NCBI RefSeq assembly: GCF_036669915.1
Contig: NC_089320.1
Location: 11,076,233-11,140,232 of the forward strand
Direction of reading: 5' to 3'
From: Pocillopora verrucosa
Taxonomy: Eukaryota; Cnidaria; Anthozoa; Scleractinia; Pocilloporidae
DNA: 64,000 nt
Shown: in pieces, positions 25,151 through 36,245 of the stretch
Layout: each line of letters opens with the position of its first letter
Position numbering within the stretch: position 1 is the stretch's first letter
Notes under the pieces: model-generated
Databases searched by the model: none
What the model was told of the DNA's origin: nothing
Seen by the model: the letters and a program-made list of their open reading frames with translations, nothing else
Translations under genes and position numbers: made by a program

Positions 25151-26553
25151 GAACACTTAATTGCGACGATATGACTGTGCTGAGCCAATGCTGGGAAAAT
25201 GTGTTTATATTTCACTCGAATACAAAGAAGCAGCAACGCTGGAATTGTGTGATGTTCTGGTCTTCGTGAATGAGGGTAAGTTCCCACTGATCTATCTTGC
25301 ACTACCCATATCAGCCTTGTCTCTCTTTTTCGGTATCTGTTTTGATGCTGGCCACATACCCCTCATCTAACCCAACATTAATCCTAAATTGCTTTCAATT
25401 GACTGTTGTTGGGTTAAAGGAAGGGGGAGGTGGGCAGTTGCCCAGATAATGATATTGATCCTTCTCCTCCATCGGCCCCACCATCAATACGTCCCTACAT
25501 CCATTCACATATCGGTCTATTTATTTTTCCACGCTCACACAAGAGTTTATAAATATTTTATAATCTCTTGGCTCACCTTATTTAATACATGTTATTAACT
25601 TTTAATACTGCACTAGATAGCTTTTGTAGACTTAGTTTAACTGAATCCTTGATCGTAATGGTATCAATGTCAAGGCTCATTAGATCTCTATCTATTTAAC
25701 AGCTTTCAGTGAAAAGAAAACCAAGAAAAAGCGAGAGCAGATCTTCCTTTGCAGTATAAGTGACGTGCGAATAAGAAGAGGTGAACAAATATGTGCTGGT
25801 ATTGAATATCATTTCTTCCTTCCATGTTTTTGTTTTGTCTCGATTGCTTAATTTCTCAAACTTCCTCATCAAATGCAAAAAACCAGTTGATCTCACACCG
25901 GCTATCAGCATCATAGGAAGTAATTGTTTTTTTCATAGCTAACATCTGTGACCTTCCAAACAAATGTGGTGCCTCACTCGGATCACACTGCGACAAGACA
26001 TTGATCGGTTCGTCTTCTTCTTCAAAACGTGGTATGGACAACTATGTTAATCCCGGTGAACGCCGTATCAGAAAACCAAAAGGTAGTTAGGTTTGTTGAT
26101 AAAAATTACACAAAAAATAATAGACTATGTCAATTTTTTGTGGGAAAGAGTTGCCTCCAGTGCTCTGAAGGGCGAACCAAATTTACAGATCTAATCACTG
26201 TTTTAACTTTCTTCTCATCAAAGGTTGACTTAAGCAATATACACATACTTTTTGTATTGGTTCTTTCATTACCGCGCTTTCAGATACAATACAGCAACCA
26301 GAATCTTGCCGTAGCGAGGAAAGTAATGCGTCTTCGACTGGCAACTTTGACGGTTGGAAAAAAGAGGCGGGTTGTAAAGAGGTGTTCGCTTTTGGCCGGT
26401 TTGTAGTGGATGGTAATCTAAAAACATGCTTCCTTTCACTAAATGGATATAAATCTTGGCTCATTGTACATCTGGACGACTATAGGCCAGTTTCTTATGT
26501 CCGTGTTGCTGCTTCCCCGAAATTTCCTTCAGATCGTCTCATAGTGTCCGTAG
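25151..26553 (+). CDS. F5/8-type C / F-type lectin-like gene, three exons recognised (partial)
   Basis: Three plus-strand exons join with matching phase. Exon A ends at 25,275 (G|GTAAGT) and encodes PMLGKCVYISLEYKEAATLE then LCDVLVFVNE, resembling the last strands of a fucolectin/F5/8C domain. Exon B (25,939-26,082) encodes NICDLPNKCGASLGSHCD and a basic tail. Exon C (26,284 to about 26,553) encodes FVVDGNLKTCF, YKSWLIVHLDDY and DRLIVSV, the first half of another such domain. Both junctions are phase 1, which chance would rarely give. The 5' limit of exon A is unresolved, because a TAA lies in frame just upstream, so there may be a lesion or a missed border. The other halves of both domains were not found. 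Such domains bind glycans or lipids at the cell surface or outside the cell; the role here is unknown. Confidence 0.5.
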
Positions 26554-29419
26554 GTATGAAAATACTGCAAGTTACGGATAAATCTAACAGTAAACGTTAT
26601 CTTGTCTTAAGCCTCATTTATCAACCCTTTTGAAAAGGAATATATCTTTGATAGGGACTGATCCAGGAGAGTGACAGTCCTAGAAGATATACTGGATGTA
26701 AATGGACTTGAGTGAGAAATAACAATATGACTCTTACTACCAGTAGAGCAAAGGCTGTACATAAGTCCAGCATCCCTATTAAGGTTGAATTTGTGTTGCA
26801 TTGAGTGTACATCCTCCGAGGGCTCGGTCGTATTCATATTCCATTTCCATCCATTAATTGCGATTACTTTCTTTTTCATTCTTTCATATCCTTTAGGTAA
26901 AATAAAGGGAAAGTTGATTCACTTTAAAATGTATGTATTTCGGCGCACGGCGGAGAAAGGACAGCAGTTAAGCTTCGGATGTAACGATTACTTGTTCGGA
27001 AATGTCGTTAATATAAAAAATAGGTTTTCCTTTGCAAAAAAAGAAAATTCAGCTTTATCGGGGCACACTTGCTTAACTAACCACATAATTGGGTGGGATA
27101 ATTCTAAAAATAACACCACTAATCGTTGTACAAACATTGAAATTTTCTAGTTAGCAGTTCACAAAGTTAGCGACAACCATGTTTGTTGTTGAAATAGCTG
27201 GCAAAGTTGACATGTTTATTTTTGCAACTTAAGCAGATTTGAGATCCCAAGTGAAGTTACGTTGAGACAAATTATGGGTGAGCAAACATATTTGATAAGT
27301 TACAATTTAAAAGTGATCAATCAATAATTACAGAAGTATCACAAAAGAACATTTCTTTACAAATTATGACATGTCACGTATTGAAAAAGTGAAAAAGATT
27401 CAAGAAATGTTGCGAGGAAACCCAATAGAAGCTAAAGCTTATATAGTTTGGGTTCCTCAGACGATACATTTTAGTACAGCACCCTTTCGATTAGGAAGTT
27501 TTCAATAAAATCTTTTGAGATTTAAAAAGCTAGGTTTAAGATGAGACTATTAGGAAGGGAGTTCCAAACCTTCGGAGCTCGGTGAAGGATCATAAACTGC
27601 CAAGAGATTAAAACAGCTCAACATTTCTCATATGTAGTGGCTTGAACAATAGTTATTGGTATGAAAATGATGATGAGCAGAGAAAAGAGTATCAGAATTA
27701 TTCGAAAGGAAGTTACTGTCGTAAGAATACACAAAAATTAACAAGGAAAGCGATAATGTTGAAATTTCGAGGACATTTCGACTGTAAAACAAAATTAAGG
27801 GCGCAGTATGAATGGCGCGAGCGAGATATTCAGCTCCGCATCTCAAGCGCGTGAAATAAATATAGATTGATACATAAACGCGCGTGGATATGGAATTTCT
27901 CCTCGAGTGTTTAACTCGATAGCTCACGAGTGAGCACAGCGATCCAGTGAGATTTCAGGTTGAACACGGAAGCGAAATTTCATATCCACAAGCAACCATG
28001 TATTATTTTGTTTGTTATGTAAACACAATAACCCTTTACTGATAGGAAAAGTCGACTTTATTGAAGAAATGTAAAATGGTTTCCATGTTTACATAACCTG
28101 ATGTAAACACGCGGGAGGTTGGGAGAACACGAGATAAGCGTAGGAAACCACGACGCGAAGCGGGGTGGTTTCCAGCTTATCTAAGCCGCGAGGAATGCCA
28201 TCACTAGAGTCACTGAATACATAACTATTGGTTTAATTTTCTTTCGGTATTTTGGTTTTCTCCCCCTTCTTCTTTGAAGGTCACTGTCTGTAAGCGATAC
28301 GGATTTTTCAGTGTTTTAGCAGCCATAATCTGAAAAAATTCCCGAAAAATGACGTTGAATTGAGAATGGTGGAGGCTTTGCCGTTCATTCGTCAACCTGA
28401 CCGAGTAGCGCGAAAGGCGCGTGACGTGTCAGCAGCTGATTGGCGATATCAAACACGCATGAGAAATAAGATATTTTTTCACGTGTGTGGGTCAGCTATT
28501 CTCAGGGCTGAAAATCCTTGTATAACATCTTAGTTTACATGATGAACAGCAATAAAAAGCTTACCATTCTTAACTTTCGAAATGTCAGCACAAAAGAATG
28601 TGTAACAACCGTGTACGGTGCGGGAACGGGCCACTTAATCAGCTTTCTTTTCAGCTGAATTAATTGGCAATCGTCCCCTGATTTGACCAGTGGTATGTAC
28701 TCGTTGACAGCCGCGTTTGAAGCCGATACGGAGCATAAGGCCAACGACTTTGAAGAGTAAAATTTCCACGATGTCGACGATCGAAACACATTCACAGCTA
28801 CATCCTTTGGAAAGTAGTGTGTGGAAATACCCGGTATATGTGTATTATTCTTGTAGCTAACATCATTTGGTGCTACGGCTACGCAATACGTTCGTCCTCT
28901 CTTCTAGATCCGGCTCCTTTCTCCACCGTAGTCGCCGACTTGTCTTTACAATTTTTACGTCACAGCTATGTAACATGAACATTTTGGCCGCCCGCTAAAT
29001 GGAGACTTTTTTTTACCGCCAAATCTTACTTTCAATGCGAAAAAGGATGGTCAAGGAGGACTCGCTAGTCGCCGAGTCGATTACTTCAAATTTTAAGTAC
29101 AGCCATCAACCAGGAAAACGCAAAAAAAATTCGTGTCATCAGGAAAGTTTATAACACGTTGAAAGAAAAAAAAAGAAGGTTTATATTACTTGTCTATCAT
29201 GTGCAAGTTTCAAAGTCAAACCCTTTTTGTTGGCCGAGAAAATTCCCTCTGAGCTTTGAACCAATACAATTTTGCTACGAAACATTGAAACGAGAGTAAC
29301 GTCACTGTTTCAATACTGATGTCATTTTTAATATCAACCACTAAGAAAAGAGGATGGCTGAGAATATTTATTACGCGTGAGAGAAAGCATAATCATGGAA
29401 TTTTATTGCTAAGTTAAGG
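26554..29419. other. no gene supported; repeat-rich
   Basis: Includes a GC-richer patch near 28,080-28,200 with many CG dinucleotides and palindromic pieces such as GGAAACCACGACGCGAAGCG, which looks like a MITE-type repeat (inference). Other frames lack domains. Confidence 0.4.
28960..29150 (+). repeat. dispersed repeat, copy also at 45,465-45,610
   Basis: The phrase from GGAGACTTTTT through GGATGGTCAAGGAGGACTC to CATCAACCAGGAAAACGC recurs with substitutions at 45,465-45,610. Both lie in non-coding DNA. Confidence 0.6.
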
Positions 29420-29498
29420 TGGGGAAATTGTGAAAGAAAACAAGTACTACTTTGGGCTTCCAGTTGTAAGATGAATAGTTAAATCAATTATTACCCAG
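29420..29498. repeat. 79-bp perfect inverted repeat, right copy
   Basis: Reverse complement of 19,689-19,767 with no mismatch over 79 bp. Confidence 0.85.
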
Positions 29499-29564
29499 TC
29501 TGATGTTTGGCAACCAAGCTCCAAACGGGCGGGATTTAACGAGAGACACTTTATGTAGTCTTAT

Positions 29565-30644
29565 TTGGACAGTTTTTGTAGGGATAAAACTATTATGGGA
29601 TATATGTATTGTCAGTTCACACAGAACAATAAATCAGGGGTAAAGGTATCGGAAATGGTCGGAGAGAAAAGTAGATCTCTCTACAGAAAGAAAAGAAAGA
29701 GAAATTTTTCTGAAAGGCGAAAACATAAAGAAGAGTCTGAAGAAACCGCTCCTGTTGTTGACGAAATCGGCTCTCCGACTTGGACTCTAAAGAAACTGTT
29801 GGTTCCTCCAGAAAGAAAATAAAATATGTCTTCGAGGAGCTTCTTTTAGACAGCTCTGATGGTGAGGATACCTTCAATACCGAGGAAAGCGAGGGATATA
29901 GATTAATAGATGTGAAAAATTTATCTATGGCGATCTCAAACGCGCACGTGTGAGAGAAAGGTGAGAAATTGTTTGTCTATGTCGTTCTATGTCTATGTCT
30001 ATGTTGTTCTCTGTTCTCGATTATGACTTATTTCCCATATCATATCCCTAAGTTCCAGTTTTTCCTCGCCGAATTACACTGATTTATCTATTAAATATGT
30101 AAGAGAAAGACTTTTAAGTATTGTGCATATACACTGTAAACCAAAAAAGTTATGGGGAAAAATCTCAAAATGTATATGTCTGACTTGAAGTCTTTACTTA
30201 TAATAAAATTGCCCGATTTATCTTACATTTTACTCTTGACTTGTCTTTCTAGGCAACTTAACTTTTTGAGGAAGATAAGAGTGCAAGAGCAGAGCTGATG
30301 TCACAGTTTTCCTAATGAGTGTGTCAACTTTATAGTGTGGGTACAGTGTCCTAAACATAAGCACCATGGTGTTAAAGTAGTTTGGTGTGCCACCGTCAGC
30401 AGTCTGTCATTACCATAGTGGAGCTTCTAGTTGGCTAAAAGTTATGGAGAGGCTATCTATCCCTGGTGGTGTATGCACAAGAGAGGCAGAACATGCAAAA
30501 GATAGTGAACAATTGACAAAGTCTGATTTGCAGGTTATGCAGAAGGAAAAGAGATGGCATCAAGGGGAGCGACTTCTGCAGACTTGTCGAGAGGAAGCCC
30601 TTCAAGAAGCTGAAGGAGTAACCTATGAACCAGGAGGCTTTTAG
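29565..30644 (+). pseudogene. decayed transposase-like gene (Mutator-like-transposase type), core deleted
   Basis: Plus-strand pieces come from the two ends of one protein. The first is a basic N-terminal stretch (RKKRKRNFSERRKHKEE, about 29,690). After a frame change come EELLLDSSDGEDTF and YRLIDVKNLSMAISNAHV (to about 29,950). After a gap come ECVNFIVWVQCPKHKHHGVK (about 30,318) and, after another frame change, SAVCHYHSGASSWLKVMERL, ending EGVTYEPGGF with stop at 30,644. This matches my recollection of a family of animal proteins usually labelled Mutator-like transposase domain-containing; that label is recall, not a search. The catalytic middle is missing and several frames are broken. It is probably a deletion derivative of a DNA transposon. 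Confidence 0.5.
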
Positions 30645-31229
30645 ACACTCCTGTGGGCAAAATTTGGACAATTGGGCCACTATAGTGGTTACATATTTTA
30701 AAAAAATTAATTTTGATTACTATCCGTAAGTTTAAAGGCTATTTTCTCAATATGCAATAATTTTGTTCTCAAGAAAAGATATCTTGAGAACAATTTATCC
30801 GATTGATCTGCAATTTTCATTGTTTGTTCCTCTTGATAAGTTTGGTGTTAAAAGCTGAGCAAATTTCCATATGATCTATGTACTTAAAGTTATGAAGTGA
30901 AACACCCCTTCAATTTCCCTTGTCAGAAATCCTTCTACTCATAACAATAAACAACATATCCTCTTTGAATTGATACTAAAAACATTATTTTTCACTATTG
31001 CCAGATGGAGTTATCTATCTTAAGCAACCCCAGGTAAAACCCAGTAGGTGGCACAATTAAATGAGTGGTATCCTATTGCAATTGACATGTGGAGTGTGAA
31101 ATTTTTTTTTCGTAATCTTCAAGTCATAAGCTTTCGAGGGATATATAGTTTGCCTAAGTTTCAACTAAATCCTAACTGTGAAAAATGATGAAAAAAATGG
31201 GCATTTTTAGGTTTACCCCCGCCTTAGAA
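30645..31229. other. no gene seen
   Basis: AT-rich sequence after the decayed transposase-like gene. It includes an imperfect inverted repeat around AAAAGATATCTTGAGAACAA near 30,770-30,790. Confidence 0.4.
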
Positions 31230-32600
31230 GTTCTGTAATCACCAAGGAATAAGGAAAAGAATGCCAGTTTCGGATGAAGCGCTTAAGTGCCGCTCTCGCT
31301 AAGAGCGCTCTTCTCGACTTCCCATCGGAAAAAAGTTTTCTTTTATTTTTTTGCCGAGAATAGATGCCGAGTTATCCTAAAACGTTGCGTAAAAGTGATC
31401 GGTCGTAACTCTTGCGCGCTTGCGTGACTTATAAAGTCAACAAAGGTGATCAAAAGGCGCCTTCTCGATAGTTTTAGTTAAAATATCAGGATTATTTGCA
31501 CAAAACCGTTGTGGTCCATAACAGCATAAAATCATTAATGATGGAAACAAATTTGTGGAAAGGGAGGCTATTTCATCGCGTTCCGTGTGCAAAATCTCGG
31601 GAGAAACTATGAGTGTATGCATGTTGTTTTGTAAAGATCACTGTAACGTATTTCAACTTGTTTGAGTGTCCTTTTAAGCAACGCGATATATCTGTAATGA
31701 CTAAAGTGCCAAACTCTATTCTTTAATTTTGATCTTCTCCACACTGTGCGTAGTTCATGACCTGATATTTCAACGAAGATTATCGAGAAGGTGCCTCCCG
31801 ATCACCTTTATTTACTTTGTAACTCACGCAGGCGCGCAAGCGTTACGACCGATCACGTTTACGGAACGTTTTAGGACAACTCAGCGGCTATTCTCCATTC
31901 AGTTGTTAAGAAAACCTGAAATCCTCAACGTAGAAGATAAACAAACGAAGTTTGAACGGTTAAAAGGAGATCTTCCTCGAGTTTCAGCATTATGCAAATT
32001 TTCACTGACACAAGCGCAATTTAGCAAACAAATGATTTGCGTTGTTTTTAAGATGTTGGTGGATGAAAGCTACAGATATACCCGCGAGTTTGAGGCAATC
32101 GGTGACCTTATTGGTGTATAAACTACACACTGATATGCTTTTTTAGCCCGATTAACGCCTGCATTTTGAGAATTCTTTCGTACAAATCAGTGAATTTTGA
32201 TATGCAAATTAAGGTCGAACAGAAGGCTCTCCTCTGATCACGCTTGTATGAAAAATATTTCAGCTGAAGTTTCCATATTTTTTCTGTGATCTAAATGAAG
32301 GCACCTTGTAATTTGTAGCAAGATAGAATTCCGTGAGCTATATCATAGCAGTCGCTGCGCGCTGGACAAAATCTGTGAAATTTACACTTTCGATCGCTGT
32401 CCACACGGGTGGTCTAGCCAAAAATCATTTTTGGCTTGTGGCGACGCAAAAACGAGAATTGGAGAAAAACTAAACTATCTTTGAAACATGTATCCTAAAC
32501 CCTGACGGGAGGTCGAGAGGAACACTCTTAGCGAGAGCGGCACTTAAGCGCTTCATCCGAAACTGGCATTCTTTTCCTTATTCCTTGGTGATTACAGAAC
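31230..32600. mobile_element. 1.37-kb non-autonomous element with perfect 76-bp terminal inverted repeats
   Basis: 31,230-31,305 and 32,525-32,600 are perfect reverse complements (GTTCTGTAATCACCAAGG... inward), and similarity continues imperfectly for about 25 bp more. A second inverted pair lies inside, 31,359-31,473 against 31,781-31,897 (about 85% by eye, with TTACGACCGATCAC shared), giving a nested hairpin. Flanks CCTTAGAA and CCTTTAAA could be a worn 8-bp target duplication overlapping the terminus; this is uncertain. The longest internal frame (31,729-32,121, 130 codons, +) has no domain I know. Confidence 0.7.
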
Positions 32601-33139
32601 CTTTAAACGCTTCGTAAACTACAGCCCTTTAGACTCGGATATCGAGCCTTGATTTCAATGACAAGCTTCTTGTAAGTATGTTTCTATTCGATAAGATTTT
32701 TTACTGCAAAGGAAATGAAAAAAGAAAAGAAAATTTGAGTTTAATTTTCCTATACAATTGAAATTCGGTTGGCACTAAGATACACTGATAATATGTAAAT
32801 TTTAAATATTGTTTTATTTCCGTATAGCTTGCCTCAGACCGTTCTAGCAATTGTTTATTTATGTTTTGTGCATATAATTTAGCAATGTCGCGCCCTCGTG
32901 GTCGCGTGGAAATTTTCTATGTGTTTAAGTGTTCTTTTATTGTAATTTCGAGGCAAGCTCATTCAGTGCATTTTGGTATTTCGTTTATTATCGCATGTTT
33001 ATTGTGTCGCTTAGGTTTCTCAGTTATTTCATTGTATTTCGTTTGTTGATCACCACTTTCGTTCTTACACTAGTTCCTGTTAATTTATTGATTTCAGTAA
33101 ATTTCAAATTCTCTAGCACGAGCAGTTCTTTACTTCAGT
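32601..33139. other. no gene recognised
   Basis: AT-rich, with a short ATG frame near 32,885 (MSRPRGRVEIFYVFKC) that lacks support as a gene. Confidence 0.4.
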
Positions 33140-33181
33140 CCATACTTCGTTACATTTACGCGTAAATGTAACGAAGTATGG
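33140..33181. repeat. 42-bp perfect palindrome
   Basis: Two 21-bp halves meet with no spacer at ACGCGT. The left half is CCATACTTCGTTACATTTACG. It could extrude as a cruciform, or mark two transposon ends joined head to head. Confidence 0.9.
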
Positions 33182-35640
33182 GGTTAAACGAAAATCTCAC
33201 CGAAAGTTGGATCTTTAAGTCTTCCGTTCCTCATTCTCAAGGTGTACTATTAAGAGTAATTCTTCGACCGATATGATGAATTATTTAACGACGTTTCGTT
33301 TGAGAAGGTTAAAGCACAGAATTCTAGTTAGACTAAAAATGGCTTACCTCACAATAAAATCATACGTGCTAATCATTCAATGACGCTTTAGAAAAGCTCT
33401 CACCTGCTGAACGGTAGGAAGAAAGAGGGAATGAATGAACCGAGCGATACCACAAAAGGCTTCTGAGCGCTTCCGAGTGGACAGATTTGGAAGCGTGAGA
33501 TTGGTAGCAATTTTTGGACACGAAAGTGAGGCTAGGGAAGTTCTCTAAGTTGGACTTTGTTTTGAGCGAGGTAGTTATTCCCGGCGGATCGGAAGCGATG
33601 ATACAGGGCTTTTTCTGCTTGTCAACGTCTTGTTGTCAACTTATAATTCCTATTACGAATACCACCGCTCCACAGGGTTTTCTTGGCGACTGAAAAAGCT
33701 GGTGATAAAATTTGACCGTTAGGCAAGATTCTTTTACTTATTAGCCTGTTTCGAATTTTTTACACGGAATATCAGCGGGTGATCACACTGCTTTTTCGGT
33801 GCTACTTATTGTTTTGTCTCGTAGTGTACTACAGAAGGAGATAAACATCTTACAATCATTTCAGAATGGCGAGTGAAAAAAGAAAGCTTTACCTTGCAGA
33901 AATGTCTTAAAAGGAGTGGTAGGCGCGCCATAAAATTAGAGGAAAATTTTCTTCGTTTAAGAGAGAGCATTTTACCGTTTCAATCAGCGAATTATTCCCG
34001 GTAGATCCGAAGGTATAATTTTTTCAGTTCTAACCGTGACACTACAATAGATACTAAACGTCTCAAAATAATTCATCGTGGCGTCTCCGGCACGGTAGTA
34101 GAAAAAAAGACTTTTCCTTGCAGAAATATCAAAATAGGCTTGATATGCACATCGAGGAAACTTTGAAGAAAAATTTCATTTATTCGAAAAGAGATAATCA
34201 GCGACAAATTCCCAAAGAGCCGCGAAAGGAGCATGGTCCGAAGCTCAACAGGGTAACGCCTTTCGTTGGAATCATAGAATGGTGGATGGCGGAATATTGT
34301 ACAACGCGGAATGCTTTGTTGTATGAAACGAAAGTCTCACAAAATGGAATTGCAATGAAATGAGAAAATGATTGTTGGTTAACAGGCAGATCAAAATTAA
34401 AAGAAAGCTAGTTTAGTCATTATTGAAGCCAAGGAGTAGACCCAAAGAGGAACAGTGAGGTTCTTGAGGTAGCCTCTATGAGTTACCCTTACTATTACTT
34501 TTCTTATCATCACCACTATCAATATTATTGTTATTACCAATATGATTATTTGTTGCAATTTTATTATTGGTTGAGTGTCAATTATTCACCATATTCTTGA
34601 ATCATCTTTCTCTTGTGGAACAGGGATCTCATAAGTATGTGGGATGTGACAGGTTTTCTGTTTTGCACGCGAGCCAAATCTTCTGCAACGTTACCTTCTA
34701 GCATTATCATACAACCCCTGGTTCTTTTCAGTGCTATAAAAAATATTGTGCTATATCAGTAGTCATATGCATTCTTAACTACCTATTTTTTTTCTCGTTG
34801 GAAAAATAAAAAACGTCTCGAGGAAAGAGGTATCATATTCGGTAATCCAAGGCTATGATCTCCTTTCCCAATCACGACTTAAAGCTCTAAAAGGACAAAA
34901 AGGATGTTCCCTAATCCCTAAAAACTGTTTTCAACTTCCTATATTTCCTAAGACTTCCGAGAGGGAAAAACCTCTAGAATTCCCAAAGAAATTCCTTTTA
35001 GATATGCTGGAAAAAGTCGTCCAAACCATAAATAATGATAATAATAATAATAATAATAATAAAATAAAAGAAAGTAAAATCTAAAAGTAACAAAGCGGGT
35101 GTGGTTCTAGCTTCTCATACCCCAAACGGTACAATGGAAACACTTGAAGCGAATAACTTAAAAACTTTAGGACTTTTTCTTCTTTACAATGAACATTTCA
35201 AAGTGTTATTTTCCTTTTTTTCTTTTCATATGTATCTTTTTGTCTTTTCATGTTATATTTCTTCATTTCCGTTTTATTTCCAGTGTAATTAAATTAGGTT
35301 AGTAAAGAAAAAAGAAATTTGACCGCCTCGATTCGCATTTGCTATCTGCGGGTCAAAGGAATTTCTTGTAAATAGGTAAGAATGCAAAAGCATTAGAGAC
35401 TCCAGAGGTCGGACGAAAGATAACGAAGCCTCAACCACCTAATGACCGAAGACAAGTTATAATTATCGCACGTTGGACTTTCTTGCAACATGCTATCGTT
35501 TTTTCCGTCGGCCCTATAAATTTATTTCGAAAATTTGTTTCATCATATCAAACTCTTTCCCCAGCGCGACGAACATTTGTTTTTCTCGGTTCCAGGTGTA
35601 CGCGATCACTAACCCTACGTAATGCGCATGCTTTCCGTTA
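33182..35640. other. no gene supported
   Basis: Mostly AT-rich. A phrase like TTATTCCCGG(C/T)(A/G)GATC appears at 33,578 and 33,990. A TAA/AATAAT microsatellite lies at 35,034-35,061. A frame at 34,118-34,363 (+) shows no domain. Confidence 0.4.
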
Positions 35641-35652
35641 CAAATTTTCAAA

Positions 35653-36245
35653 ATGGTGGACAGGCCAAAGAGGGAAATAAAAAAGCAAAGCGATTTTGCA
35701 ATAAATACTTAACATAGAAAGGCGAATCCACGATAGAAAGATACAAAACTGTATGATATTGAGATCAGGGAGGTTGACAAAATCAACAAGAGAGGTTGAA
35801 AATTCATTACGTTGGCTATAGCACATGCTTCGATGAATGGACACCCTTCAGGGCCGATAGAGGATCTGGATATTTTCCGTTTGTTCGCAGCGAAAAGCTA
35901 TTCATTCCCTCGGAAAACTCTCTAGAGGATAGAAAGGAATCGTTCCATGGCCAACTTGCTCGTGAAATAAAGAAAAAGCTTTGGTCTGGACGGCGAGAGG
36001 ACCCTGATATAAACATAGACCTTTATGTTGACCAAGATGTTTTCATGGAAGGTCTTGGGAATGTTTTGCCCGGCGTTCTTCAAAGAGGGAAGATGGTTTA
36101 CCAATTGGAGTCAAATAGGGTGCTTGATTCATATCTGGGGCTGAAGTAGGATGAAAGAATTTTAAATGTAGCTGAAGATTTTGCCTATGTAATTCCAGGA
36201 ACTATTAAGTATTGGTTGGGACATAGAAGTCCAATCATTGAATAC
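35653..36245 (+). pseudogene. decayed Tudor-knot/chromo-barrel-like protein
   Basis: From the ATG at 35,653 (MVDRPKREIKKQSDF) one plus frame runs with in-frame stops near 35,710, 35,735, 35,796 and at 36,147. It reads YDIEIREVDKINKR, KIHYVGYSTCFDEWTPFRAD, then NVLPGVLQRGKMVYQLESN, and beyond the TAG (where TGG would fit) DERILNVAEDFAYVIPG to about 36,245. The HYVGY...DEW core is typical of Tudor-knot or MSL3/MRG-type chromo barrels, which bind RNA or methylated histone tails. The similar stop pattern throughout suggests an old copy, probably transposon-associated. It converges on and overlaps the minus-strand frame that starts at 36,162. Confidence 0.5.

Noticed and set aside
34118..34363. 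81-codon plus-strand frame
   Set aside because: No domain, no splice sites of quality, and surrounding sequence is AT-rich and non-coding.
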